Assembly: GCA_029202545.1 (NCBI GenBank) | Contig: CP119311.1 | Location: forward strand, 3,410,001 to 3,474,000 | From: Candidatus Pseudobacter hemicellulosilyticus | GTDB lineage: Bacteria > Bacteroidota > Bacteroidia > Chitinophagales > Chitinophagaceae | DNA length: 64,000 bases | Reading direction: 5' to 3' | Shown: positions 36,022-44,766 of the stretch, piece after piece | Layout: each line of letters opens with the position of its first letter | Position numbering within the stretch: position 1 is the first letter of the stretch | Notes under the pieces: generated by a model | The model's input: the letters and a program-made list of their open reading frames with translations, nothing else | The model's database searches: none | Told to the model about the DNA's origin: nothing | Position numbers and translations under genes: made by a program

Positions 36022-36381
36022 ATGCGGAAAATCAAACCAATAATTTTCTTTATGCGAGTCATCTTCCTGCTCCTGCTCTCCAATATTTTTATGACCATCG
36101 CCTGGTATGGTCACCTGAAGGACCAGCAGGTACCCCTCTGGAAAGCCGTGCTCATGAGCTGGGGCATCGCCTTTTTTGAGTATTGCCTGATGGTGCCGGC
36201 CAACCGTTACGGGTATGCCAACGGATTCAATGGCTTCCAGCTGAAAATGACCCAGGAAGTGATCACCCTGGTGGTGTTTACCGTCTTTGCCATTGTATAC
36301 CTGAAAGAGCCCTTTCACTGGAAATACCTGGTGAGCTTCGGCTTCCTGATGGGGGCTGTCTATTTTGCTTTTAAGAAATAA
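36022..36381 (+). CDS. DMT-family membrane protein (DUF486)
   Basis: 119 residues with four hydrophobic helices. LSNIFMTIAWYGHLK, FFEYCLMVPANRYGYANGFNGFQLKMTQEVITL and FAIVYLKEPFHWKYLVSFGFLMGAVYFAFKK are the conserved stretches of the DUF486 family, small relatives of the drug/metabolite transporters. The substrate is unknown. The stop codon is immediately followed by a copy of the GGGACGAACCAA motif. Confidence 0.88.
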   Translation: MRKIKPIIFFMRVIFLLLLSNIFMTIAWYGHLKDQQVPLWKAVLMSWGIAFFEYCLMVPANRYGYANGFNGFQLKMTQEVITLVVFTVFAIVYLKEPFHWKYLVSFGFLMGAVYFAFKK

Positions 36382-36402
36382 GGGACGAACCAATATAGTC
36401 CC
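36382..36402 (+). repeat. Copy 4 of the GGGACGAACCA motif, within an inverted repeat
   Basis: Begins directly after the stop codon of the DUF486 gene. This copy is extended to GGGAC...GTCCC, so the ends can pair. Confidence 0.5.
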
Positions 36403-36495
36403 TGCGTACCGGTCAGTGACGGACTGGCCATAGCCCGCGAATCGCTGTGTCCGGGTAGTGGCTGACCGGCCAGGGGTGGCTAACTCAATCGCATT

Positions 36496-36538
36496 TAATG
36501 CCGATGGCGCTGGTGGTGAACCAGCGCCATCGGCATTA
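36496..36538 (-). terminator. 19-bp perfect hairpin after the YCF48-like gene
   Basis: Arms 36496-36514 and 36520-36538 with a 5-nt loop, 24 nt beyond the stop of the gene ending at 36563. There is no good U tract in either direction; the exceptional stem length argues that it still ends transcription or protects the 3' end. Confidence 0.6.
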
Positions 36539-36562
36539 TTCGTTTACGGGTGTCCGGAAAAG

Positions 36563-37714
36563 CTATTTGGGCCAGCCGTATTCCTTATTCTCTTCTTTTG
36601 CGGCTTCGGCCGGAGAGAGCTTCAGGCGCGCCACCCTGCCATTTCCGCCGGCCAGGAATACCGCTTTGCCTGTTTTTGCTTTACGGCAGACATGGAATCC
36701 TTCGGTACTGATGAGTTGCCAGAAGCTGCCGCCATCAGGGGAGATGTCTACACCGGTCAGTCCGCAGGCAATAACTTTTTTGGCATCCAGGAACTGTACA
36801 CAGCTGCGGTAGCCGGCTGGTGGTACCGTTGGTTGCAGCCAGGTCCTGCGTTCGGGATCGTCTGTATAGATACAGTTGGCTACTGTGTCTTTTTCGTCAC
36901 TGAAATCGCCGCCCACAATGATCATGCGGCCTTTGGACGATACATCGAAGGAATTGGCGCCGGTGGATTCCTTACCCTGTGCCATGGGAACGGGCAGGGC
37001 CTGTCCGTTCAGCAGCAGCCGGGAGGAAAGGCCGCCGGTCACGGCAGTGTACAGTCCTTTTTTACCCAGCTGGATATTGCTGCCGCTGGCGGCAAAGAAT
37101 GCTTCACCTTTATTAAGTACGGGCCCGGGTTGCCGCTGCCAGGTCTTACCGCCATTTTTGGTGGTGGCCAGGAAAACGGAGTCGCCTATTGGATCGCCCA
37201 CAACTATTCCTTCTTTGGCATTGAGAAAGTCGATAGCGTCCAGGAACATCCCCTTGGTGGAATCTGTAAAAACGGGTTTCCAGTTTTTGCCTCCATCCAT
37301 GGTTTCCAGGATATAGGCGGGTTCTGCAATAGCGATTATCAGGGCGCGTCTGGCGTCAAAAGCCTCAATATCGCGGAACTCTCTTTTCTCAAAGCCGGGT
37401 ACGGTATGCCATTCCCAGGTTTTGCCGCCATCAATGGACCGGCCAACGGTGCCGGCGCTGCCGCTCACCCAAATTACCTGGTCGTTCACTACGCTGAGAC
37501 CGCGGAGGCTGGTTTTGGTACCGCTGGTCAGCAGTTCCACCGTCTGCGCCTGGAGGCCGGAGAAAAAGGATAGTAACAGTAAAAGGAAGCTTACAAATGA
37601 GATGAGCCGGAGCAGGCCTTGCCTGGGAACGTGGCTTTGTTTACGGGAAATAGCCACTGAGCCTTTGCCGGGGGACCGTTGCTGGAACGGAGCAGTAAAA
37701 GATTGGTTCGTCAT
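36563..37714 (-). CDS. YCF48/BNR-repeat exported protein
   Basis: 383 residues from MTNQSFTAPFQQ; the frame is open 48 nt further up (TTG/ATG), but this ATG is closest to the signal. A positively charged leader of about 40 residues precedes the hydrophobic signal LLRLISFVSFLLLLLSFFSGLQAQ. The mature part is a beta-propeller with Asp-box repeats SIDGGKTWEWH, TMDGGKNWKPV, TKNGGKTWQRQ and ISPDGGSFWQL. This resembles YCF48-like/photosystem assembly factor proteins, often annotated oxidoreductase in Bacteroidota. Role unknown. The codons for MTNQ lie in ATGACGAACCAA, which shares GACGAACCAA with the recurrent motif. Confidence 0.75.
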   Translation of the reverse strand: MTNQSFTAPFQQRSPGKGSVAISRKQSHVPRQGLLRLISFVSFLLLLLSFFSGLQAQTVELLTSGTKTSLRGLSVVNDQVIWVSGSAGTVGRSIDGGKTWEWHTVPGFEKREFRDIEAFDARRALIIAIAEPAYILETMDGGKNWKPVFTDSTKGMFLDAIDFLNAKEGIVVGDPIGDSVFLATTKNGGKTWQRQPGPVLNKGEAFFAASGSNIQLGKKGLYTAVTGGLSSRLLLNGQALPVPMAQGKESTGANSFDVSSKGRMIIVGGDFSDEKDTVANCIYTDDPERRTWLQPTVPPAGYRSCVQFLDAKKVIACGLTGVDISPDGGSFWQLISTEGFHVCRKAKTGKAVFLAGGNGRVARLKLSPAEAAKEENKEYGWPK

Positions 37715-38933
37715 AGGGTTTAAATGCCTGAATAATGATTCAAAATAGATGCTTAAACGCATAAACAGAAAAGATATTTGTTCTAATACGCTCTCTTTAT
37801 CAAACTATTCCATGACCTGCCGGTGATCGGGGCCTTCCTGCTTTCCAGGATCGCTTAAAAGCAGTGCCCCTGGAGTTTCTTTCCGCAGATCCTATCCGGA
37901 ACCGCCCGGGCAAAGCGACTGCTGTTATCCTGTAAGCACTGATGATCCTGCCGGCGTTTCCAGTGAAGGCGGACCCAAAATAAGGGAAAGATGGCGAATG
38001 TGGAAGTTTTTAACGACGAAGGTATGGGGAAGAACGGGGGGCTATCCGGAAACGGGAGCGGGCTGCCGGGAGGGCAGCGTAGCAGTAGTGTTGACAAGGT
38101 TTGCACTAACCTTGGCAAAAGTTGATGGCAGGACAGGGAATTCTGTGCAGGCGGGTGGGTTGATCCCCGGCTTGCTGTACTGTGCTTTAGTACAGGAAGG
38201 GTTGAGCCGGTTTCTTGTAAAGGGGAACAGGCATAAGTTGCGGACGGGAAAGCGATGGTAATAACGCGGGTTATCCGGAGGCGCCGGGTGCTGGCTGCAG
38301 GAGGGCAGGGTGACGCTGCTTGACCCATATTGACCTGTTGACAGCTGAAAGCTCAGACCGGTAATGAAAGCAGGCCCACAGGAGCGGCCTAAAAAGCAAA
38401 AAGCCTTTCCTGAGTAATCAGCAAAGGCTTTCCGTGTTTCAGTCGATCTGCAAATAAATTTTTTCCCAAGTATTGGATTCGATCGGTCAGGAGACTTTTA
38501 CAAGTCTGGGTTTTCTGGATATCGACTGGGAAATTCAAAGGATAATAAGGACAGCGGTTTTTGATAGCGGATATTGAAATTTCGGATCGGGTGGTTTTTC
38601 AGGATGACTATCTTTTGTTAGCAGTTCATTCCTGGACGTTGGAACATTGGATATTCAGCTTTTCGCTGATATTGGATAAATGGGAACTTGGATCGCTGGG
38701 TTTGGGTTCAGCGGATACCGGATTTGAGTAAAACAAAATTACTAATATTTAAAAATCTGACATAGAGCAATTTTGCCCTTTTTTCGGCGTTCAGTTAATA
38801 CGTTGAAAATCGTAGAACTGCTGGTTTGTAGCTCGGCATCTACGAATAAGTGGCGCGTAGTTCTACGTAATGGTGTGCGTATATGTTAGTGTGTATATTT
38901 GTAATATATTGATGAAGATCAATTGTTTATGGG
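37715..38933. other. 1.2 kb region without a recognisable gene
   Basis: Contents: a stop-bounded 23-codon fragment (37787-37858, reading KLFHDLPVIGAFLLSRIA) that may be a gene remnant; two diverged direct copies of a G-rich block with TATCCGGA and a GGCTGC/GCAG hairpin (about 38035-38092 and 38266-38321); a nested hairpin 38167-38210 (CCGGCT/AGCCGG outside CTGTACT/AGTACAG); a terminator-like hairpin 38401-38430; GGATAT-rich repeats at 38450-38720; and an inverted repeat CGTAGAACT/AGTTCTACG (38811-38819, 38859-38867). Open frames here show no family resemblance. Confidence 0.5.
38395..38741 (-). ncRNA. Candidate non-coding transcript with promoter and terminator
   Basis: On the minus strand TAATTTTG (38741-38734) is a TAnnTTTG element, and 300 nt downstream AAGCCTTT...AAAGGCTT (38430-38401) is followed by TTTTTGCTTTTT, an intrinsic terminator. 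Between them is no coding potential. The terminator might instead serve the upstream aminopeptidase gene. A -33 TTG is only found at 26 nt spacing. Confidence 0.25.
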
Positions 38934-40394
38934 TTAAAACCCTTTTTTGCCCGATTGCAGGGGCGGCAGCTGGTAATTTTCCAGGATGCTTTTTTCCGCA
39001 ATCATCCGCTCAATGGCGGTAACCGTTCTTGGCGCATTGCCCGACAGCAGCTCATAATCTTTTTCGCGGATCAGGATATCATCTTCTATCCGGATGCCAA
39101 TACCCCACCAGCGGGGATCGCAGGGACTGTTCTCCGGGATATAGATGCCCGGCTCAATAGTGATCACCATCCCTTTTTTCATTTGGGGAGAATGGCTCCG
39201 GTCGTGCACGTCCAGCCCGATATGATGTCCCAGGCCATGGGAAAAATAATTGTTGACTTCCGATTTCTGTTTAATAATGCCCAGTTTCAGAAGGCCTGCA
39301 GCAATCCCGTCCCGGGCAGCTTTGTCCAGCTCGCCCCAGGTGGCGCCTGCCCGGCAAAGTTTAAAAGCGGCTTCCTGCGCCTCGTAGACCAGCTGGTAAA
39401 TGGCTTTCTGGTCGGGGCTGAACTGGCCGTTGGCAGGAATGGTGCGGGTAACATCGGCGGTATAGCCATGGTACTCGGCCCCCACATCCATCAGCACCAG
39501 GCGGTTGCCGGCCTGCAGGCGGTTATTATCCTGGTAATGCAGTACGCAGCCATTATTGCCTGCGCCTACAATAGCGGGATAACCCCAGTGTTCGGCGCCA
39601 TATTTCTTATGGACATATTCATGCAGCCCCTGTATTTCCCGCTCTGACATGTCCGGGCGGACGGCTTTCATCACCTCTGCCTGGCCGTTGCAGGAAATCT
39701 CAATGGCTTTACGCAGCAAAACCATTTCTTCTTCGGTCTTGATCTCGCGCAGCTGGCCGGTGAGCTGGAAGTAGGCGTTGCTGTTGAATTTTTTTTCAGC
39801 CTCCAGGTTGCTATCAGTAATGCCGGCTTTTTCCCGGAACTGGCTGATCAGGTTGGCCAGATCGGCCGGCGTCCAGCTGTTGGCGGGCAGCAGCGGCAGG
39901 CGATCAAACAGGACCTGGTCAAACTTTTTCAGGTCCAGCTTAAGATCTTTAAAGTTCTTGCCATTGTAGGCATGGGCGATCTTTAGTTGCTCCCGGACGC
40001 CTTCGGCGCCCAGTCGCCTCCCTGTCCAGCGTTCCGCCAGGACATTGCGTTCCTGGACAAAAAAGAGTTCGGTGCAGGTGTCGCCATCGGGGGCCACCTG
40101 TGGTTCTTTAAAGAGGAGGAGCAGGGCGTTGGGCTCTTTGTAACCGGTAAAATAGTAGAGGTCGGGGCTGGGATGGTATACATAGTCCACATCATTGGAG
40201 AATTTCCGGGTAGGGTAGGCGGCTACCATCACCACGGAATTGCGGGGCATCAGTTCCCGGAGGGCGGCGCGGCGACCGGCATGGAATTCGGGGGACAGGT
40301 AGTCCGTTGGGAGGTCCGGCACTGGGCTGTTTTGTGCGGGCAGAAGCCCCGGCAGCAGGAGCAGGCCGAGTATAACGAAGGGGGATAAACGCAT
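38934..40394 (-). CDS. Xaa-Pro aminopeptidase (M24B, aminopeptidase P)
   Basis: 486 residues from MRLSPFVILGLLLLPGLLPAQ, a signal peptide, so it is an exported form of the enzyme. An earlier in-frame start at 40505 would bury the signal. The N-terminal creatinase-like domain is followed by the pita-bread fold. Metal ligands: two Asp in LMDVGAEYHGYTADVTRT, His in GLGHHIGLDVHD, Glu in ITIEPGIYIP and Glu in GIRIEDDILI, all present. It removes N-terminal residues before proline. The last residues (about 470-486) include LPPLQSGKKGF. Monocistronic. Confidence 0.92.
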   Translation of the reverse strand: MRLSPFVILGLLLLPGLLPAQNSPVPDLPTDYLSPEFHAGRRAALRELMPRNSVVMVAAYPTRKFSNDVDYVYHPSPDLYYFTGYKEPNALLLLFKEPQVAPDGDTCTELFFVQERNVLAERWTGRRLGAEGVREQLKIAHAYNGKNFKDLKLDLKKFDQVLFDRLPLLPANSWTPADLANLISQFREKAGITDSNLEAEKKFNSNAYFQLTGQLREIKTEEEMVLLRKAIEISCNGQAEVMKAVRPDMSEREIQGLHEYVHKKYGAEHWGYPAIVGAGNNGCVLHYQDNNRLQAGNRLVLMDVGAEYHGYTADVTRTIPANGQFSPDQKAIYQLVYEAQEAAFKLCRAGATWGELDKAARDGIAAGLLKLGIIKQKSEVNNYFSHGLGHHIGLDVHDRSHSPQMKKGMVITIEPGIYIPENSPCDPRWWGIGIRIEDDILIREKDYELLSGNAPRTVTAIERMIAEKSILENYQLPPLQSGKKGF

Positions 40395-40697
40395 GTAACA
40401 AATATTTATAGGTTGATTGAGCCGATTAAATATAATAAATGTGTAGTTTAGATTTTCAAAACATCCTGTAAGCGGTCGCGGAGCGTGGCTGGCGGCGCTT
40501 TTCACCTGGTTGAACGGTGTGGTAAATACACGGTGAAGAGGCTGGCAAAATCAACAGAGAGGTATAAGGGAAGAAGGAGTATTTCTGTGTCTTTTCTTCG
40601 TATTTTATGCAGAAAGGCAGGAGTACTAATACTGAAAATCAGGTTGTATACAATATTTCAGGCTTTGTAAACGCTTTTTAAGCGAAATACGGGATCA
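40395..40697. other. Intergenic region between divergent genes
   Basis: Upstream region of both the aminopeptidase and the 7TM-like gene. It is A/T-rich on the aminopeptidase side. A small hairpin CGCTT-TTT-AAGCG lies at 40672-40684, 13 nt before the GTG start. No gene recognised. Confidence 0.4.
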
Positions 40698-41372
40698 GTG
40701 AAAAGTCAACTCTACTTTTGGATATCTCTGCTGGCCGTTGTGGCCTATTTAGTGCCCATGACCATCCTTTTGCTGCGCAAACTCTGGAAGGCGGTGCCCC
40801 TGACGCTTTTTGCAGCTTACTTCCTGGTCAGTGGGCTGATCAACCTGCTGGACCTGCTACCAGGCGTCAGTCATTCTGTGATTGAAACCATCAGTGTATT
40901 TTATAACCTGCTGGACATGCCGCTGGTGCTGGCCATCCTGTCCCTTTCCACCGGGGTGCCCGGCATCCGGAAAGCCACCAGGGTGGCGCTGGTGATCTAT
41001 ATGGTTGCCGCCATCATTATCTGTGCTGTTCAGGGTTTAAACTATGATGCGCTCAAGTACAGCCTCCTGCTGGGGCTGGTGCTGGTGCTCACCATGCTGG
41101 TATGGGAAGTGATCATGCACCTGCAGCAGGTGCGGCATACGCCCATGCAGAAAGGGCTGGTGCTGGTCCATGCGGCATTGCTGTTCCAGTACGGCACTTA
41201 TGTGATCATCTATATTTTTGATTATTTCCTGATTGCCGTGTCCAACACCACGGATAATTTTATCATTTATTATATCTCTTCCATCATCTCCCTTATAGTG
41301 GCCTCACTGGGTTACCTGAACCTTCCAGGCGCACTTCATCCTTCACCTGTTCTTTCTGATAGGTCTGAATGA
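40698..41372 (+). CDS. 7TM-like membrane protein, unknown function (paralogue A)
   Basis: 224 residues with a GTG start. Seven hydrophobic segments follow without a signal peptide (for example QLYFWISLLAVVAYLVPMTIL, YSLLLGLVLVLTMLVWEVIM, LVHAALLFQYGTYVIIYIFDYFL, YISSIISLIVASLGYL). The design resembles the sensory 7TM modules that precede kinases, but no output domain is attached. The gene converging on it encodes a protein of the same size and layout. Their 3' ends overlap by 80 bp. Confidence 0.65.
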   Translation: MKSQLYFWISLLAVVAYLVPMTILLLRKLWKAVPLTLFAAYFLVSGLINLLDLLPGVSHSVIETISVFYNLLDMPLVLAILSLSTGVPGIRKATRVALVIYMVAAIIICAVQGLNYDALKYSLLLGLVLVLTMLVWEVIMHLQQVRHTPMQKGLVLVHAALLFQYGTYVIIYIFDYFLIAVSNTTDNFIIYYISSIISLIVASLGYLNLPGALHPSPVLSDRSE

Positions 41373-41964
41373 TAGCGGTAATAAAGCAGGCGTTGCGCAG
41401 CATGTTCACCAGGTAGTGGACCAGCATCCCGTGGATACCCTGTTCCTCAATGGCGATATAATAAAAGAAATTACCGGCCAGGTAGAGCAGGCAGCCGGTT
41501 ACCATCCAGAATTCAGGCCGGCCGTCAATAGGCTCAAAGGTTTCGGTCATGATCCATTCCAGCAGGTAGAGAAAGATATAACTGATCAGCAGGATGGCTT
41601 CAATGCCATGCAGGCTGCTGAAGGGGATGCTTTCAGAATGAATGAAGGCCAGCACGGCCATGGCGGCAAAGAGCAGGGAGCCGGCCACTACCCATTTTCG
41701 GTTGCGTTTACGGCTCAGCAGGAGGAAGAGCAGCAGGGCTAAGAGTCCATATTCTGTTACGGTAAATACAAAGCTGAAGATACCCGGCAGAACGGCCGGG
41801 TCAATGAGATCCCTGAGCCGGTCGGTACCGAAGACAAAAAAAGCATATACCAGCAGCAATCGGGTTTCCCAGTTCAATCGCTGGTGACGACGATACCAGA
41901 AAAGCACCGGGATGAGCAGGCTGGAATAGGATGAGATCAAGCCAATAACAGAGGTCAGCGCCAT
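41293..41964 (-). CDS. 7TM-like membrane protein, unknown function (paralogue B)
   Basis: 223 residues from MALTSVIGLISSYSSLLIPVLFWYRR (a TTG at 42015 is the alternative). Seven hydrophobic segments, and the pattern EFWMVTGCLLYLAGNFFYYIAIE then HYLVNMLRNACFITAIIQTYQKEQ resembles the end of paralogue A. No output domain. It is the second gene after the transglutaminase-like gene on the minus strand and overlaps paralogue A tail to tail by 80 bp. Confidence 0.65.
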   Translation of the reverse strand: MALTSVIGLISSYSSLLIPVLFWYRRHQRLNWETRLLLVYAFFVFGTDRLRDLIDPAVLPGIFSFVFTVTEYGLLALLLFLLLSRKRNRKWVVAGSLLFAAMAVLAFIHSESIPFSSLHGIEAILLISYIFLYLLEWIMTETFEPIDGRPEFWMVTGCLLYLAGNFFYYIAIEEQGIHGMLVHYLVNMLRNACFITAIIQTYQKEQVKDEVRLEGSGNPVRPL

Positions 41965-42017
41965 ACCGAAGCCAGAATTGTGTCGGTAAAATACTACAAA
42001 TATTTTCTTGTGCAAGA

Positions 42018-42923
42018 TCAGAGATCAATAATAGCGTAGGCTTTTTCACTCATGTAGGGACCCCCGGGATATTTAGCTGTATAGTCCAGGTTGATCCAGT
42101 ACTGACCATTCTGTTCGTGGTAAAAAATATTATCAATGTTCTGGTCGCCGAAGAGATGGATGATGGCCTGCTGCATGCGTTCAAAGGATTTTTCATCGCC
42201 GCAATACAGTTCAGGATAGAGATGGCCTTCTGTGAGGATCATGCGGCAGTGACCACCAATGGATTTAAGCGTTGACACCATCAGAATGGAATGGTCGTCA
42301 CAATCCCCGCCCATACCATTCTGGATGGTCTCCCGGGCGGTAGCAAAATATTCATCGCGCTCTGAATCGGAAACGTACTTGAAACGACTGTTGATGTATT
42401 TGAAGAGGGAAAGCTGGCGGACAATAGGGCCGTACTTGGTATGGTACTCGTCAAAATAATCCAGGGAATGCTGTACGGCAAAGTTCCGGACCATGGAGTC
42501 TTTGGAATCAACTTTGGATTGCAGGGCCTTCACTGTTTTGGTCAGGGGGCCTTCAAAGATGGTAGGCGTCAGCACCAGGTTGGTCTCCTTCTGGCTTTTT
42601 CTGCCCCAGTTGTTTTCCACCATGGTCCTGTAGTCGGTCATGATCCGGCCAAAACCGTACCCGTTGGTCAGCTGGTTATAGATCAGCACCAGTACCAGCA
42701 GGGCTACGGCCGGGATCAGCAGGAAGCGGAACAGGCGCAGCAACAGCCAGGTGAGGGCGGCGGCCAGGGCAATGGACAGGGTAAGATCAAGGTTCCAGTC
42801 ACCGAGCAGCAACGGCGGAATGTACCGGTTGATGAGCGGCGCCAGCGGAAGTACTGTCAGGATGCCTACCAGCACCAGCAGTACTTTCCGTGTGGTGATA
42901 TATTTGTCCTCGGTATAATTCAT
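42018..42923 (-). CDS. Transglutaminase-like domain membrane protein
   Basis: 301 residues from MNYTEDKYITTRKVLLVLVG; an earlier in-frame start at 42962 adds 13 residues. Two or three N-terminal hydrophobic segments (about 12-85) precede a transglutaminase/protease-like fold: the Cys of NGMGGDCDDHSILMVSTLKSIGG, the His of LTEGHLYPELYCGDE and the Asp of YWINLDYTAKYPGGPY form the expected triad order. Possible roles are peptidase or amide transfer in the envelope; the substrate is unknown. It ends 54 nt before the start chosen for paralogue B. Confidence 0.8.
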   Translation of the reverse strand: MNYTEDKYITTRKVLLVLVGILTVLPLAPLINRYIPPLLLGDWNLDLTLSIALAAALTWLLLRLFRFLLIPAVALLVLVLIYNQLTNGYGFGRIMTDYRTMVENNWGRKSQKETNLVLTPTIFEGPLTKTVKALQSKVDSKDSMVRNFAVQHSLDYFDEYHTKYGPIVRQLSLFKYINSRFKYVSDSERDEYFATARETIQNGMGGDCDDHSILMVSTLKSIGGHCRMILTEGHLYPELYCGDEKSFERMQQAIIHLFGDQNIDNIFYHEQNGQYWINLDYTAKYPGGPYMSEKAYAIIDL

Positions 42924-43012
42924 GGTAAGGTAACTTCCTTTAGAAACGCAAAAACCATTCAATTGTTAAGTTCCCTTACCTGAAATTATCAAAAATTTAG
43001 GTTTGTAGCGCC

Positions 43013-43279
43013 TTATTCATCATCTTCTTCATAATAGGCATCCTCACTGTCGTTATACACAGACTGCCACTCCTGCACTTTGTCGTCACTCAGCAGTTCC
43101 AGGATCTCAAAAATGGGATCATTCTTTTTCTTCCACTCCATCACGGGCGTTTCACCGTACCTGGTCACATACAGGCAGTGATCGGTTTCCACCGTGATCT
43201 TGATCAGCGTGACCGGGCTTTCTTCTTTTTCCTGTACCAGGTAATGATAGCCTGACTCTAATAATGCATACGAATACAT
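43013..43279 (-). CDS. Small acidic protein of unknown function
   Basis: 88 residues from MYSYALLESGYHYLVQEKEESPVTLIKI (a GTG 15 nt upstream is the alternative). A compact beta-rich body with VETDHCLYVTRYGETPVMEWKKKNDPIFEILELLSDD is followed by an acidic tail (NDSEDAYYEEDDE). It is cytosolic by prediction. I do not recognise the family. Confidence 0.6.
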   Translation of the reverse strand: MYSYALLESGYHYLVQEKEESPVTLIKITVETDHCLYVTRYGETPVMEWKKKNDPIFEILELLSDDKVQEWQSVYNDSEDAYYEEDDE

Positions 43280-43667
43280 ACGGGTCTCCTCCACTCTTTT
43301 TTAAATGTTTTAAAGAAGAATTCAAACAGGTTGTAAGCAATAGAATTTAATGGCTCGTCAGGTTCCTGCCGGGGCAGGGTAGAATTTAAATGGGTAGAAG
43401 TGTCGTTACGCTGTTGTAAGGTTTGTGAACTTTCATGGTAACGGTATGGGTCAAAATTAGGGATTTTGCCGGGTTCGGCCCAAGCCATCCCCCGGTTCAA
43501 GGCTGTTAATTTATCTTTTCAACATCTTAGTGAATTGTTATTCAATATATTATGTTGTTTTGTCTTTTTTCCACGGCGGCTTTCCCGAAATGGGACTCCA
43601 GTTTCCCGGGCCAGGTTTGCTGCATTCTTGCGATATTTGCGGCCTCATTTTACAAAATTGTGTCACC
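43280..43667. other. Upstream region shared by the small acidic gene and GAPDH paralogue
   Basis: No gene recognised. It contains the near-direct repeat TAGAATTTAA (43342 and 43381 areas) and an A/T-rich segment at 43500-43570. GATATTTG at about 43632 resembles the -7 element, 29 nt before the GAPDH start. Confidence 0.4.
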
Positions 43668-44660
43668 ATGCGGATTGCCATCAACGGAATGGGCAGGATA
43701 GGCCGGCTTTTATTCAGGAGATTAGTCAACCACCCGGAAATTGACCTGGTGGCCGTCAACGATATCATGGAACCTGCTAACCTGCAGTACCTGCTGCGGT
43801 ATGATTCCGTGTACGGAACGGCTGTTGATACGCCTGTACTGGACGGCCATCAGCTCCAGGTAAACAATAGAACGGTGAAGGTATTCCAGCAGGGCGATCC
43901 CGTGCTGCTGCCCTGGGGGCAGCTGGGTGTGGATGTTATCCTGGAATGTTCCGGCAATTTCTCCAGCAGGACCAGGGCTTCCAGCCACCTGCAGGCCGGC
44001 GCTAAAAAGGTATTGCTGTCCACCACCGGCGCTGCGGATATCCCCCTGCTGATCTATGGGTTTAACCAGCATGCGCTGACCCCGGAAACCGATATCATTT
44101 CTCCCGGCGGCTGCATGACCAACTGCTCCACGCATATCCTGTATATTCTCAATGCCATCGGCATTGAATCAGTTCAGCTCAATATCCTGCATTCCTATAC
44201 ATCCCGCCAGGAACTGGTGGATGCGCCGCATAAACAGTTCCGCAGGGGCCGTGCAGCTGCTGAGTCCATCATCCCGGTGGAGATAGACCTGCATGTGTCT
44301 TTGGAGAAACTATTCCCCAATATGCAGGACCGCATCTCAGCTGTTTCCACACGTGTGCCGGTGGCCAATGGCGCCCTGGCGGATTTCAGCATCCAGCTGA
44401 AGCAGGAAACCAGTAAGGCACAGATCAACCAGCTGTTCCGCACAGCTGCGGCCAATGAATACAAAGGCATTATTGAATACACGGAAGACCCCCTGGTATC
44501 GCTGGATATCAAGGGCAATACCCATTCAGTAGTGGTGGATGGTACGCTTACCTCAGTGGTGGGCAGGCACCTGAAACTGATCACCTGGTTTGATAACGAG
44601 TATGGTTATACGAGCCGGATGATCGACTGGCTTTTGTATTGGAAACAACAACAGCAATAA
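43668..44660 (+). CDS. Glyceraldehyde-3-phosphate dehydrogenase-like protein (divergent)
   Basis: 330 residues from MRIAINGMGRIGRLLFRRL; the frame is open 138 nt upstream without similarity. The NAD fold is NGMGRIGR (6-13) with the adenine-ribose Asp in VNDI. The catalytic Cys is residue 149 and the activating His residue 175 (LNILHSYTS), matching canonical GAPDH numbering. The Cys motif is SPGGCMTNCSTH rather than the nearly invariant SNASCTTNCLAP, an unusual change beside the nucleophile. Other motifs are conserved: DAPHKQFRRGRAAAESIIP and TWFDNEYGYTSRMIDWL. Possibly a paralogue with altered phosphate or cofactor handling rather than the glycolytic enzyme. Confidence 0.85.
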   Translation: MRIAINGMGRIGRLLFRRLVNHPEIDLVAVNDIMEPANLQYLLRYDSVYGTAVDTPVLDGHQLQVNNRTVKVFQQGDPVLLPWGQLGVDVILECSGNFSSRTRASSHLQAGAKKVLLSTTGAADIPLLIYGFNQHALTPETDIISPGGCMTNCSTHILYILNAIGIESVQLNILHSYTSRQELVDAPHKQFRRGRAAAESIIPVEIDLHVSLEKLFPNMQDRISAVSTRVPVANGALADFSIQLKQETSKAQINQLFRTAAANEYKGIIEYTEDPLVSLDIKGNTHSVVVDGTLTSVVGRHLKLITWFDNEYGYTSRMIDWLLYWKQQQQ

Positions 44661-44766
44661 TTCTCCTGCTGTACGCAACTCACTTGACGGACGGGTATCC
44701 ATCTATCAACCTTCCCGCTACCTGGCGGATGCAGGGAATGGTTGTTTGCTGCGTTGTCTCAACGCA

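Noticed and set aside
36458..37573. 371-codon open frame on the plus strand opposite the YCF48-like gene
   Set aside because: The minus-strand product has a signal peptide and four Asp-box repeats; the plus frame has none and spans a 19-bp terminator stem.
38894..38901. TATATTTG promoter element on the plus strand
   Set aside because: The next plus-strand gene is 1.8 kb away, no -33 element is present, and the sequence is generally A/T-rich.
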